Source: Lingula anatina
Taxonomy: Eukaryota > Brachiopoda > Lingulata > Lingulida > Lingulidae
Direction: 5' to 3'
Assembly (NCBI RefSeq): GCF_001039355.2
Contig: NW_019775696.1
Span: 223,836 to 249,655 of the forward strand
Length of the DNA stretch: 25,820 nt
Part shown: positions 1 to 9,032 of the stretch, in pieces
How positions within the stretch are numbered: position 1 is the stretch's first letter
How the letters are laid out: every line of letters begins with the position of its first letter
Translations under genes and position numbers: made by a program
Notes under the pieces: model-generated
Told to the model about the DNA's origin: nothing
Seen by the model: the letters and a program-made list of their open reading frames with translations, nothing else
Database searches by the model: none

Positions 1-1559
1 TACGTCAATTAATTTTTCAAATTTCTTCCCATCGGTACGCTCCATTTCCACCCAGTAAGCTTATTAATTTTTCAAAAATCTACCACCCGGTATGTTTATT
101 AAATACCTATCGTACCGGTGGGAAAATATACAAGTACAAGTCAAGTTTTTTATTTTCCTAAATTTAAGTATAATGAGAAGAAATATCGGTGCAGCTACTG
201 TTCGACATACGCACTGGAAAGTAGGTCAAGCTGAAGTCGCTCTCTGAACACTACGATACATGCGTCATCTGATATCAGTTCCTATAAATAGACGTACTTT
301 CCCCTCAACAGTGACAACTACTCATGTATATCGATCGAATGATGTAATGTCGCAAGGTGATAGGATCATATTTATAGCTAAGGAGGTCATTTCAAGTGCA
401 GCAAAGAAGTTGGGTCTGTTTTCAAACGTCAATTATTTCATGCCGATTTATGATATAAACGATGTTAAATCACACTTCTATGTAAGTTTAACCCTTAGGA
501 GTTTACAGGTATGCAAAACAAACCTTAGGCCTATATCTGAGAATAAATTTAGGCCTACTTTGAATAACGTCTCCGTATGACTATCGGAGGCGGCTTAGGT
601 GCGATATATCTGGGTCTTCGGACCCTGGCGATTATTAAATTTAACTCACGGCAAAATTTTTTATTTTTTGAAAATAAATTAGATATCCTGTTTTTAAGAT
701 AAATAAATTATAATACTGAGTGAATTTTACCTGGTGAAAGTTTTTTTAACACTGATAAATAGCTAGTTTTTTTTTCTTTCTCTTCTTTATTTTTATTTAT
801 TTATTTAATTTTTTTTTTGGGGGGGGGGAGGAGTGGTGTGAAGGTTTTTTCCGGGCAGTACTTTTATTCCATCCAGTACTTTTATTAAATTTCGAGATTT
901 TTTTCCACCCAGTACTTTTATTCCAACATACACGTCCTTCCCACTGCAGCACTCACCGCTTCAAATTGATATTCTGTCAGCCCTTCGAAATTCCAAAATT
1001 TGCTTACTATCCGATCTGCTTCTTCACGCTCCATACCGTAACAATGCTTTCAGGCTGCTACTGCACCAGTATTTATACCTCTGCAACTACTTCAGGGGAT
1101 TCCACAGTTAGCTGAAGTAATAAGCTATTCACTGGGGGTATTTTTATCTGTGTCAGAAAAGCAAGTGATTAAGGTCAGAGCAATTAACTGTCTTGATTGC
1201 TGTCATGCAGACTAAGACTGGACCTCCCAAGTGGCAGTGCCTGAGCAGTTATGCAATCAATTACCAGCCATGTAATCTACCTTGAGATTTCTGTACAGGG
1301 TGACTTAGAGTTAAAATGACAATCTATCTAGCTAGAGACATATCTGTGAATATCCGTAAAAATCTATCAGTCGCCCTGGTAGAGGGTAGTGTTCCTTTAG
1401 GCTGGTCAAAGCTTGGCTTATGCAAAGCTTGGTTCTGTCAAAAAAGTATCCATATGTCGGCAACTACTGCATAGAAGAATTTGAAATTTTGCATGCAAGC
1501 GGTCAGTTTTGCAGTGCGTAAGATGAGTCAAGTAGTGCATTTCAAATTTATTAATCTAT
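1..1559. other. Repeat-rich flank, no gene recognised
   Basis: Contains degenerate CCACCCAGTA/CCACCCGGTA-plus-TTATTAA modules at about 47-120. Three exact copies of CAGTACTTTTATT lie at 856, 874 and 910. A poly-T tract (about 803-818) runs straight into poly-G (about 819-828). From 930 to 1559 I see no coding frame, RNA gene or clear repeat. Confidence 0.6.
260..580 (+). other. 106-codon open frame, possible LINE relic
   Basis: Not confidently recognised. The segment IAKEVISSAAKKLGLF followed by an aromatic-rich stretch and RSLQVC loosely resembles the post-catalytic part of jockey/CR1-type reverse transcriptases (IAKSA..KLGFLF...YF...LEYC). No catalytic motif is present and the frame is short, so chance is equally possible. 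Confidence 0.2.
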
Positions 1560-1639
1560 GGCAGAATGGCGCGAAAAAGACAGACATTACCAGACAGATC
1601 AAAGCGCCAAACGGAACGGTCCCCACAGTTTTATAGAGT

Positions 1640-2041
1640 AATGCCCAGACTGATATACCTACACAGAGGTCACCCCCAATGTATCAAAATCTTACCTACA
1701 GGGTACAGGACCCACTGTCTTTCGGGATACGCTGTTGCAACTAAACAAATAACACTAAGTCCGTTCAGAACGAGGGGTAAATTGCCACCAAAATGCGTTT
1801 TTCAAAGCCCTTAGCGAACACCAAACTGGTTTTAGCAGGTAAGAACACCAAACGACCTCCGAGGCACCCACTGTACACAGCAAAACATCGTCGTCTGTTA
1901 CTCTAATTAATTGGAGGCCATAATGGGTAGAACACTGAAACAGCGTGGCTTTCTTTATTGAGGTCAGATTTCACCTGTACCGCCCAATTAGTCAAAACAG
2001 AGTCTACCGATATCCAGAAGAGGCCTACGACGAAGCATATG
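1640..2041 (+). pseudogene. Tc1/mariner-like transposase relic, N-terminal half
   Basis: A decayed DDE-type transposase. One frame reads LVLAGKNTKRPPRHPLYTAK then HRRLLL (about 1822-1905), like the RL..AG...RRP.R.PLLT..HRRLRL segment of Tc1-like proteins. After in-frame breaks comes VRFHLYRPISQNRVYRYPEE (about 1963-2030), like DESRFHLYRPDGR.RVYRRP. The usual Asp-Glu-Ser before RF is lost (IEV here). It ends where the foldback element begins and resumes after it at 3606. It is non-functional. Confidence 0.55.
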
Positions 2042-2042
2042 C

Positions 2043-3603
2043 CGGTGTGAAGGGAATGGACGTCCGCCGTAATGCATGTCCGTGGGACATGTATTCCTAG
2101 GCATTAATGTCCTGCGGACACTAAGTCCTGGGAATGCATGTCCTGGCTCTTCCATTCCTAGGAACGCATGTCCTAGGACATAATTTCCTGGGATTTAACG
2201 TCCAGTGGACATCCATTACTTAGTATTCTAAGTCCTGCAGACAGGTATCGATGTCCTAGTCGGACGTATTTTCCCAGCTAGACTAGTAATAGATGTCTTC
2301 CGACATTTTCATATGAATGATGTGTTAATTTTAGAAGTTTTAAACGCGATGTTTAAGAATGTTATTACGCTTATTAGAATTATTTGTATACATGTACCTC
2401 TATAGGCCTACACACTTTATTCGGCTAACATAAGATATTTTACGTAAACGAAAAAAATGACTACAAATTCATATAGGCCTACATATATATATTATTTCCG
2501 ATTAATATGATAAAATACAACTGTATGTCTGGGGTACACAGCTTTGGATTTTGGCTCGTGCCCATTTCTAACTAATATGTGTTTGTCCTTAGACGCATCA
2601 CATTACATTTTACGTTTTACGGGGTGTTTTTCGGTAAAATACGAGTGTGTGAAATAATACACAGCCACCCTCTCGTGATATACTCACAAGTGCGTGTTGA
2701 ACACTTCTCGATGACGTTCGAGCAGTTCAGGTACTGATATACATATCGTTCGGGTGAAAGTTAATTATTTTATACTTAGTGCTTTGATTTTCATTGGGAA
2801 TATTTGTAGTTAGAGAGACATGATATGCAGTTTGAGACTGTAAATGAAACGTGTATAAGTGTATGATAAATAAATTGAATGTGTCTGTTATTGTTTATAC
2901 GTGCATTTTTAGTATTAGTATTAAAATTCTTTTGAGCGCAATTTTTCCTTGCATATGGATCCCGAACTTCCCATTTTAATTCTTTGTGTTTTTCGGTGAA
3001 ATTAGAAAGTATATGCTCTTTTGCGTACAATTATCCAATAAAATTCACCCACGGCCTCGTATAATCACCCTCGAGTTACTAAAGGAATTCTAAAATAGCA
3101 CAACGTTAAAAATTAAAAATGATGATATTTATATCAAACAGTTAAAAATCTCGTCTCATAAAAAAATCCAAATAGTATAACAACATGTAGTGCGTTTAAA
3201 TGGAGAGTAAATTAGGATAACATTTGCATATAGAATAACATCGCTGCTTTGGATTCGAACTCACTTACGTTTCTCTACGCTGTTGGTAATTCATCCAGCC
3301 GTCTTACTGATGAGCCTGTGTGGAAGCTGCTGCAAGCCGACAGAAAATTACCGATACTTATGGCGCCGTGTTTATAATTATTGTGCGGACATTAATTATG
3401 TAGGACATGCGTTTCTGTGTATATGTGAAAGGAAACTATGTCCGACAGGAATACATGTCCTACCTGCGTATAAATAAAGCTGGGAATCTAGGTCCGGGTA
3501 GGACAGTACATCCTAGGGAACGCATGTCCATAGGACATGTTTTCCCAGGAACGGAGGTCCAGAGGACCTCCGTTCCTGGGGGACATGCATTCCTTTCACA
3601 CCG
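2043..3603. mobile_element. Foldback-type non-autonomous DNA element with inverted termini
   Basis: The ends are inverted repeats: CGGTGTGAAGGGAATG... (2043-2065) and its partner at 3581-3603, matching at 20 of 23 positions. Inside both ends lie clustered palindromes built on ATGTCC/GGACAT and CCTAGGA: ATGTCCTAGGACAT at 2168-2181, a 7+3+7 hairpin at 3523-3539, and a perfect 17-bp-arm hairpin at 3544-3560/3564-3580. There is no transposase and the interior is AT-rich. No target-site duplication is evident. It interrupts the Tc1-like relic, so it is the younger insertion. Superfamily unknown. Confidence 0.7.
3251..3316 (-). other. tRNA-like A/B box segment inside the foldback element
   Basis: On the minus strand, GGCTCATCAGTAAGACGG (about 3299-3316) resembles a pol III A box. 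About 40 nt on, AGTTCGAATCC (3261-3251) matches the B-box consensus GGTTCGANTCC at all but the first base. I cannot pair a full acceptor stem, so this is a tRNA-derived (SINE-like) remnant or coincidence, not a tRNA gene. Confidence 0.35.
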
Positions 3604-3605
3604 AG

Positions 3606-3737
3606 TCTAAAGTGACAAGGGTGATTGACAGCGTCAGTATTTGGAGTGGATACCACATTGGTGCCAAAACACCAATGGTAGTCATCGACGAAAACCTGAA
3701 CCAGATCAAATTAAGGAATAATCTCGGAACCACTTGA
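3606..3737 (+). pseudogene. Tc1/mariner-like transposase relic, continuation
   Basis: The frame reads VTRVIDSVSIWSGYHIGAKT then PMVVIDENLNQIKLRNN, ending in TGA. This matches the Tc1-type stretch VMVWGGIS..G.TPLVVIDGNLN..RYRDE that follows the RVYRR segment. With the half at 1640-2041 it forms one relic interrupted by the 2043-3603 element. The second catalytic Asp and the Glu region are missing. Confidence 0.55.
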
Positions 3738-3783
3738 CTATCATTTGATAGGGGACACCTTAGGAACAATTTTAGGTTGCACG

Positions 3784-3784
3784 G
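3784..3784. other. Single unresolved base (n)
   Basis: Lies at the point where homology to the downstream flanks of copies B and C begins (TCCAACATGAAG, 33 bases downstream of the copy A stop). Unlike the other two n positions, no direct repeat flanks it. It may be a scaffold join or a simple ambiguous base. Confidence 0.8.
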
Positions 3785-3816
3785 NTCCAACATGAAGGCG
3801 TCATCTGCTCATCTGC

Positions 3817-4413
3817 TCACATAAATGTATCATCGTTTCTAGCTTCACTTATCTCTACCATTTGTCTGGGGCGTATCTCCAAAGCAATATTATCCTTAGT
3901 ATCGTCCGGAAGTAAATGTTTTGCTATCTCAACCGATCTCTGTTCATCCGCGGGTCCTTTAGATTTACTCTCTGAATGCCAAATAATGCCTTTGAGTACG
4001 TCATATCGCCTTGGCAACCAACCAGCACGGAATGCAACGTTTGTGACGTAGGACACGAGTAAGATACTTAAAAAGCTGAGGAGCATACTAGTTGTCCTAT
4101 AAGGGAACGGCTGGAAATCAGTTTCTTCCTCATACCAAGGCCACCGCAGAACTGCTCGAAGACCTAGCAACGGCTCCCCGCTAAGTATTCGGATGATCAA
4201 TCCTACAATATATCCAGCAATTGATCCATAGATGTTGGCTGCGTCTACGAACAAGACCGAGGTCAGCTGAGGGAAAAGGATGACGTATATCAGGTCGGAG
4301 CACAGAATGGTAAGGCTGAAGATGCTGGTGATCTCGATAGCCAAAACCGTGGCCAGAATGGCCATGAGAGTCATAAATACTCGCATGGCCCAGATAAGTT
4401 CACGTTCACTGGC
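3817..4413 (-). CDS. Copy A exon 9 (C-terminus)
   Basis: Last coding exon, 198 codons plus stop. Begins [12 protein letters not shown] (vertebrate ASDKEIVWVMRI) and covers the last helices, including [21 protein letters not shown] and [10 protein letters not shown] hydrophilic cytosolic tail follows, ending [18 protein letters not shown]. The tail holds HLLPDD, a possible dileucine-type sorting signal, which copy C lacks. Acceptor tttttccag. Confidence 0.92.
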   Translation of the reverse strand, partial: ASERELIWAMRVFMTLMAILATVLAIEITSIFSLTILCSDLIYVILFPQLTSVLFVDAANIYGSIAGYIVGLIIRILSGEPLLGLRAVLRWPWYEEETDFQPFPYRTTSMLLSFLSILLVSYVTNVAFRAGWLPRRYDVLKGIIWHSESKSKGPADEQRSVEIAKHLLPDDTKDNIALEIRPRQMVEISEARNDDTFM

Positions 4414-7400
4414 CTGGAAAAATTTAAGCAGGTCGCAGTTCGTTACTGAAGGGCAAACTATACGCGAGTCACTAAATGTGCAAGTAACATTTGTCATATT
4501 GCAATTATGTGACAGGTATACATGCAAAATAGTGCACTGAAGCAATGCTGAATAAAAAGCGCTGAACACATGCACCCTTAGATATATAACTGAAAGATTG
4601 CAGCAACATGCAGCATTATTGCTTCAAACTTAAGGTTAGAGGCAAGTGCAAGAAAAAAGTTCATTGCTGCTTATTTGCGCCTTCATATTTGCACCAAGCC
4701 TAAAATGTTGCTATGGCTCATCATTCTGAAAGCTAACGGCCATATTTTACATTTCTGCCAATTACATTACATTTGAGCAAAATGTTCATTAGCTTGGTTG
4801 TTGGATATACATGAAAATTCTAGGGCCTGTTAGAAGCAGTAATGTAGGGGGTGGTGCGACTTAAGTATTGGTTGGTATGTGTGGCCTTTCTGTAGACTTT
4901 CAGACTCAGGTGGCTGTCGTTTGAATCACGTGTGATTAATGAATCCAGGAAAGCAATATAATTGTTTTCCTACAGCTCTCTAGTGAACTTGATGTTGACA
5001 TTTACAAGAGCAGGCCTAACCAACTACCAGACTCGGCACCTAAGGATCCTGAATTAACCGGTATATCGGACCACACTACCCGCTTCATCGGACTATAGCG
5101 CGTGCGCAACATAGCGAACCTTTCGAGATTCCGAGCCCAGGTTGGCCGTAAGCTAACGGTATACTGACATTTTTAGGCTTGTGATTGAGAATTTCCATGT
5201 ATACCTTACATTTGTTATTTAAAATAATACTGGTATATATCTATACTACCCATGCTTGAAATATTATTTTTACATGCATACATGAGTAGAACGTATTTGT
5301 TTCTTATTCAAACAAATATTTTTCAGGTACACTGCATACTGCCAAGACGCTGCTGTTCAACAGATGTTTTTTTAAGCAAAATAATTTCTGTAACAATGAT
5401 ATCAAAATAATGCATAACATCTTAAAAAGGATGAAACTGTCTAGCAAATACCTTCCCCATCCTTGCGGGTTTATAGATATTGTTGGAAAACATGGAGCTC
5501 GAGGAAAGCAAGATGGAGTCTGCAGACGACATGACTGCAGCGGAAATGGCGCCAAGACCAATCAGAGCAACTAAAAAAGTACAAATGTATTGGTATAGAT
5601 GTATATTATAGAAAACTATAGCACAAAGACTGACTCGTTAATAAACGCTTTCACATAGCACTATAGGGCTTTCGATGCCTTTCTTCCCGGTCGTCAAGGC
5701 ATCCGTTGCCAATGACGTTAGGATGTCCCACCGATTCTCGCGTTCATTTGAGACCAAAATAACTTATGGTGCTATATGAAAGTAGACACATGATGCAATC
5801 CTCATATGTAAGTTGCGAGTTTTTGTACAGTGCGTCAGAAAACGATAAGCCCAGAACTGCACACATTGAAGATAAAAATGCATTTGAGCAATAAGACGAA
5901 TACATCTTATGAACCTTATATTATTGTTTTATATAGTGTTGTTGTTGCCTGTTTTAAGTAGGTCACCAGATATATCCCTCGATATCGCGTGACAAAGAAA
6001 TGTCAGAGAGGGCTCCGTCAGTTAAAATATTTTAAGAGATTTAAACAAATAACCAAACGTTTAGGAAAAAAAAAACACTGGACTAACTTTAAATGCAGGA
6101 ATAGGGGCGTTGATCATTGGTAAGTACGAGAAAATTGCCGTTTTCTCCAGGACAATCCATGTTTGGCCAAAACAAAGATTTAACATTACCTAAATTTTGT
6201 AATTTTAAAAGCTATTGTGAATCATATATTATACTGATATTACCTACAAAAGGACACACATACTGCAAGACAAGCGGTGCCATCAGTTTTAGGTCATCTG
6301 CCGGAAACGGAAGCGCTCCTTCGTACGCTGTGGCGTTCCAATCTGACACAAATAAATAAAAAAAAAATAATAATAAGAAATAAAAGAAAGTTTCCAAATC
6401 TAGTTGCACCCTTACAACATTTGTTACAGAGACTATTCATCGCAATGCAGCGCAAATTATCAGGGATACAGGAATCGTTCTGAATGTAGAAGCATGCACA
6501 TTGTTTTAAACACGCGGTACAATGGACATGTGACCAGGCCCGAAGTACAGTGCAAATGTCTAAAGTAAATTTAGATGAATATCAATGCCCAAAACATTTT
6601 TGACCAAGATAAATTACCAACAGACACTGCTACCATCCCAATGAGTAGAGGCGGAATTGTGGAGACTACAAATCATGCTGCTCCTGCGTACACCATCACT
6701 TCCGCCAACCTCGATGACTTCATCGCCAGGACGCGCTGCCACAAAATCTGTTTACCAGTTAATGACAAACATTAATACTATTTATAAACTTAAGTACTTA
6801 ATTTTACCCAGTGGCCACAGCCCAGCAAACAGGACGTTTTATAACGACATTACAACGTTACCATAGAGTTATTTGGGTTATATAAACGTTAAAGTAACTT
6901 AATAATCATCTTATTTGCTTGCTGGACGGTATACAAAATCAGCTAGTTACCCTCCCCATCTCCACATAATTTTGAAAAACAGTTTAATCTATTTAAAGAA
7001 TAAGGATTTTACTTGATCTCAGTCCATCAAGTCTCTTACTATACGGAACACCCAGATAAGCACCACTGATGTTACAAATAGCCTGCTTGCCGTAAGAGGG
7101 GGGGGGGGGGTCACTGAAGACATACCGGGATACAATAACCACCTCGAAGTATCTTCTCTTAGCCCTCCGACTAGATTATAAAATAAACGAGTGCTTTTAC
7201 CTGCCAAGGTATTCCCCCCATCATCATTTGTAACAGTGTATCTATGTAGGTGGTGATGTCTTGGTTTGGAACCTTCCCTATCCACTTCTCTGACGTCTCT
7301 GATAGTGACGTCATCAGGGGGTTCGACAAGGCAAAAGGGATGGCCAGCCACTAAGAAAGAAAGACATTTACTTTTTTTTCCTATTCAAAGGGATGTTACA

Positions 7401-8977
7401 ACTAAAGAAAAGACTCTTTTCCAGTTCCTCCACAGAGCATTAACTGCACATATCGACGGAGATAATATACACAAGTTACTGTGTACCTATGTGTGGGCAC
7501 AGGGTCACATTAACATTTGTGGGAGTACATGGTGAAATTCCCATATTTGTATTGCCTACAACGTTAGCTGTTACATTTTTCCTTACACCTAAAAGAGAAT
7601 AAAACTTACCAGGCCTACAAAGATGAACAACATCTGCATGACGTCAGTGTAGGAGACCGAGTAGAGTCCTCCAAACAACGTGTATATCAAGGCCACAGCT
7701 GCCGACACCGTGATGGTGATCCAATGGTCGAGCCCAACAACCACTGTTAGAGTTGTACCTAAATCGATGGACACCACAATGTAATGTATGGGTTCACAAC
7801 ACCTTAGAATAGCGTCACCTGACTGTTGCGCCACCACGCGGACGTATCTTACACTACATTTACATCTGTACAAAATCTATGTCAAAACTAGAAAAAATGC
7901 ATTTTTAAAGAAAATGATAAATGAAGACTTTTTGGGTACTTGAATAATATATCTTTCCAGTATGCCTTTAAATACAGCCCCCTTACCTAATGAAGACAAG
8001 GTGGCAGCGAACCAAAATATGTCCCCGGTAAAAGCCGGCAAGAACAGGAACCCTGTCATGATTTTACCAAACTTCCGGTCGAAGGGATCCAGCATAGTGA
8101 TATAATTGTCTTCACGCATCTTTTTGACAAAGAAGAACGCAGCTGACATGATGAAAATAAAAAAGCAAATTTCATACAAAACTTACCTATAAATTATGAA
8201 AGGATGACATATGAATTTTTCAACAAAAAGTTGGATATTACAGTGAAAATGATACAATTCTCCAATACTGATATATGCACATTTACAATATACGCGGCAT
8301 TCAACTGGAATTCAAAGTTCAAAATTTTCTTTATAATTGAATTTGCCAAGTATTTACGATTAAATTTTTTTTTCTTATAATTGTGACAATCTCAAAATGT
8401 TTATTAATGAGGATAATTTATTTCTTGTATAGAATATGGTTTATTTTGTTGCACCGGTGTGACTGTCGCACTGATACGCATTTAGTGTTACCTAAAACAG
8501 AACTTGCACAGTACCCGAGCGGCATACTGAGCGCGGACAAACCAGAAGTGTAGATACCCTCGGCAAGCCCGCTGATCAGAGAGCCATCTACCCACGTGGC
8601 TGGAAAGTAAAGGGATAACAACTCTTCGCATGAGATCCATAATTCATAAAAACGAATAATTAAATACTAAAGTGTTGTAATTAGTTACAGTATAAATAAG
8701 GCAGAATATGTTCTTTTTTTTTTACTTCCAAACCAAAATATGTTGAACTTATTATTATTATTATTTAATTATCAATTATAAACAATATAAAAACAAACTG
8801 ACCTGTCAAAGTAAATATCCCTAGATACGTCCCAATATTTCTCCCTGCTAGCAAGATATCCTCACTCGTCGCCTCTTTCCCTTTCTTTTTATTTTTCCAT
8901 GCCGCCCAGATACCAAGGATGAAAATAAGCAAGTAGAACACAAAAATGGCGACGAGTCCCCAAACATGAACAGCCAT
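3817..8977 (-). CDS. SLC5A7: High-affinity choline transporter-like gene, copy A (9 exons, one in-frame stop)
   Basis: This is a sodium-coupled choline transporter of the SLC5 (LeuT-fold) family. In animals the family recovers choline at cholinergic nerve terminals through a plasma-membrane protein of about 13 helices and about 580 residues. Nine exons join with consistent phases: 8977-8803, 8599-8492, 8142-7987, 7758-7610, 7350-7201, 6747-6618, 6342-6244, 5570-5452 and 4413-3817. They total 1683 nt (561 codons with the stop), all with GT-AG borders. The start is the first ATG, giving MAVHVWGL, which aligns with the vertebrate N-terminus. Codon 271, in exon 6, is TGA where copies B and C have GGA (Gly). 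Exon 6 is 130 nt, so skipping it would shift the frame. Everything else reads open. The gene is therefore either a very recent pseudogene, a null allele, or carries a base error. Family assignment is firm; one-to-one orthology with SLC5A7 is not shown. Confidence 0.88.
4776..5205. mobile_element. Insertion in copy A intron 8
   Basis: Absent from copy C, where the matching site (22711-22719) has a single TTACATTTG. In copy A that 9-mer occurs on both sides (4767-4775 and 5206-5214), as a target-site duplication would. Near the ends, TATACATGAAAATTCT (4806-4821) is inverted at 5188-5203 with 15 of 16 matches. No coding capacity. Family not recognised. Confidence 0.6.
5452..5570 (-). CDS. Copy A exon 8
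   Basis: 119 nt, phase 1 in and phase 0 out. Encodes [19 protein letters not shown], almost identical to vertebrate [17 protein letters not shown], then [21 protein letters not shown]. In SLC5 transporters this segment contributes to the sodium-binding core. Donor gtattt. Confidence 0.9.
5571..6243. other. Copy A intron 7, no gene
   Basis: Aligns with copy C intron 7 (23040-23761), including a conserved stretch around CGATATCGCGTGACA and GTCAGAGAGGGCTCCGTC. Copy B intron 7 is only 335 nt and lacks this part. The pentanucleotide array found in B and C is absent here. Confidence 0.6.
6244..6342 (-). CDS. Copy A exon 7
   Basis: 99 nt, phase 1 to 1. The codon split with exon 6 restores Asp in DWNATAY, which carries an N-A-T glycosylation sequon at the position of vertebrate WNQT. 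It continues [26 protein letters not shown]. Acceptor gtgtcag, donor gtaatatc. Confidence 0.88.
6618..6747 (-). CDS. Copy A exon 6 with in-frame TGA
   Basis: 130 nt, phase 0 to 1. Starts [20 protein letters not shown] (vertebrate AYFQRVL...). The TGA at 6675-6673 follows AGAA and precedes [18 protein letters not shown]. The matching codon is GGA in both other copies, so a single G-to-T change on the coding strand explains it. Donor gtaatt, shared by all three copies. Confidence 0.88.
6748..7200. other. Copy A intron 5, no gene
   Basis: Holds the unoccupied TTAA (6790-6793) that corresponds to the copy C insertion site, and a poly-G run of about 13 (7097-7110) not present in B or C. Confidence 0.6.
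7201..7350 (-). CDS. Copy A exon 5
   Basis: 150 nt, phase 0 to 0. Encodes [18 protein letters not shown], a charged loop ([11 protein letters not shown]) and the helix ending MMMGGIPWQ, the CHT GGIPWQ motif. Acceptor ttcttag, donor gtaaaag. The correct frame is open throughout. The longest ATG-initiated frame over this stretch (7351 down to 7019) is a shadow. Confidence 0.88.
7610..7758 (-). CDS. Copy A exon 4
   Basis: 149 nt, phase 1 in and phase 0 out. Encodes [13 protein letters not shown], a helix ([16 protein letters not shown]), then [21 protein letters not shown], one of the strongest CHT matches. The acceptor is within cgatttag. The downstream intron to exon 5 is only 259 nt. Confidence 0.9.
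7987..8142 (-). CDS. Copy A exon 3
   Basis: 156 nt, phase 1 to phase 1. It carries KKMR, the diagnostic TMLDPF motif, then [20 protein letters not shown] and AATLSSLG. These align without gaps to the vertebrate segment reading TMLDPF through FW and SALG. Acceptor catgtcag, donor gtaagg. Confidence 0.9.
8492..8599 (-). CDS. Copy A exon 2
   Basis: 108 nt, phase 1 at both ends. It encodes [17 protein letters not shown] and continues to [12 protein letters not shown], matching the ATWVGGGYINGTAEAVY segment of vertebrate CHT (helix 2 region). Acceptor ttccag, donor gtaaca. This version is intact and serves as the reference that exposes the copy B lesions. Confidence 0.88.
8803..8977 (-). CDS. Copy A exon 1 (N-terminus)
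   Basis: Codons 1-58 plus one base. It holds the first membrane helix ([15 protein letters not shown]), a Lys-rich loop (KNKKKGK) and the GRNIG motif, which is GRDIG in vertebrate CHT. It ends FTLT-G at donor gtcagt. An acceptor-like tag at 9033-9034 suggests a separate upstream non-coding exon ending its intron there. The open frame runs upstream without an ATG. Confidence 0.9.
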
Positions 8978-9032
8978 ATTCCCAAAGTCTCTGCCACAGA
9001 CTTGCCGTGCCAAAGTGTGAATCCCTGCGTTC

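Noticed and set aside
2060-2300. CRISPR-like clustering of short repeats
   Set aside because: The units are irregularly spaced, variable and palindromic, the DNA is eukaryotic, and they fit the subterminal repeats of the foldback element.
3251-3316. Functional tRNA gene
   Set aside because: Box-like motifs are present, but I could not pair an acceptor stem or a clean anticodon arm.
4280-4540. Plus-strand frames opposite exon 9 in all copies (also 12426-12653 and 22251-22472)
   Set aside because: Antisense shadows of conserved coding sequence, with no resemblance to known proteins.
5304-5561. 85-codon minus-strand frame over copy A exon 8
   Set aside because: Shadow frame; the real exon reads [19 protein letters not shown] in another frame.
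6673-6675. TGA read as selenocysteine
   Set aside because: The paralogs have Gly here, the family has no selenoprotein members known to me, and no SECIS-like element was identified.
7019-7351. 110-codon minus-strand frame over copy A exon 5
   Set aside because: Out of register with the transporter frame, which is open over the same exon and matches the family.
9001-9013. Start of copy A at an upstream TTG giving an extra 12 residues
   Set aside because: TTG is not a usual animal start; the first ATG (8977) aligns with the known N-terminus.
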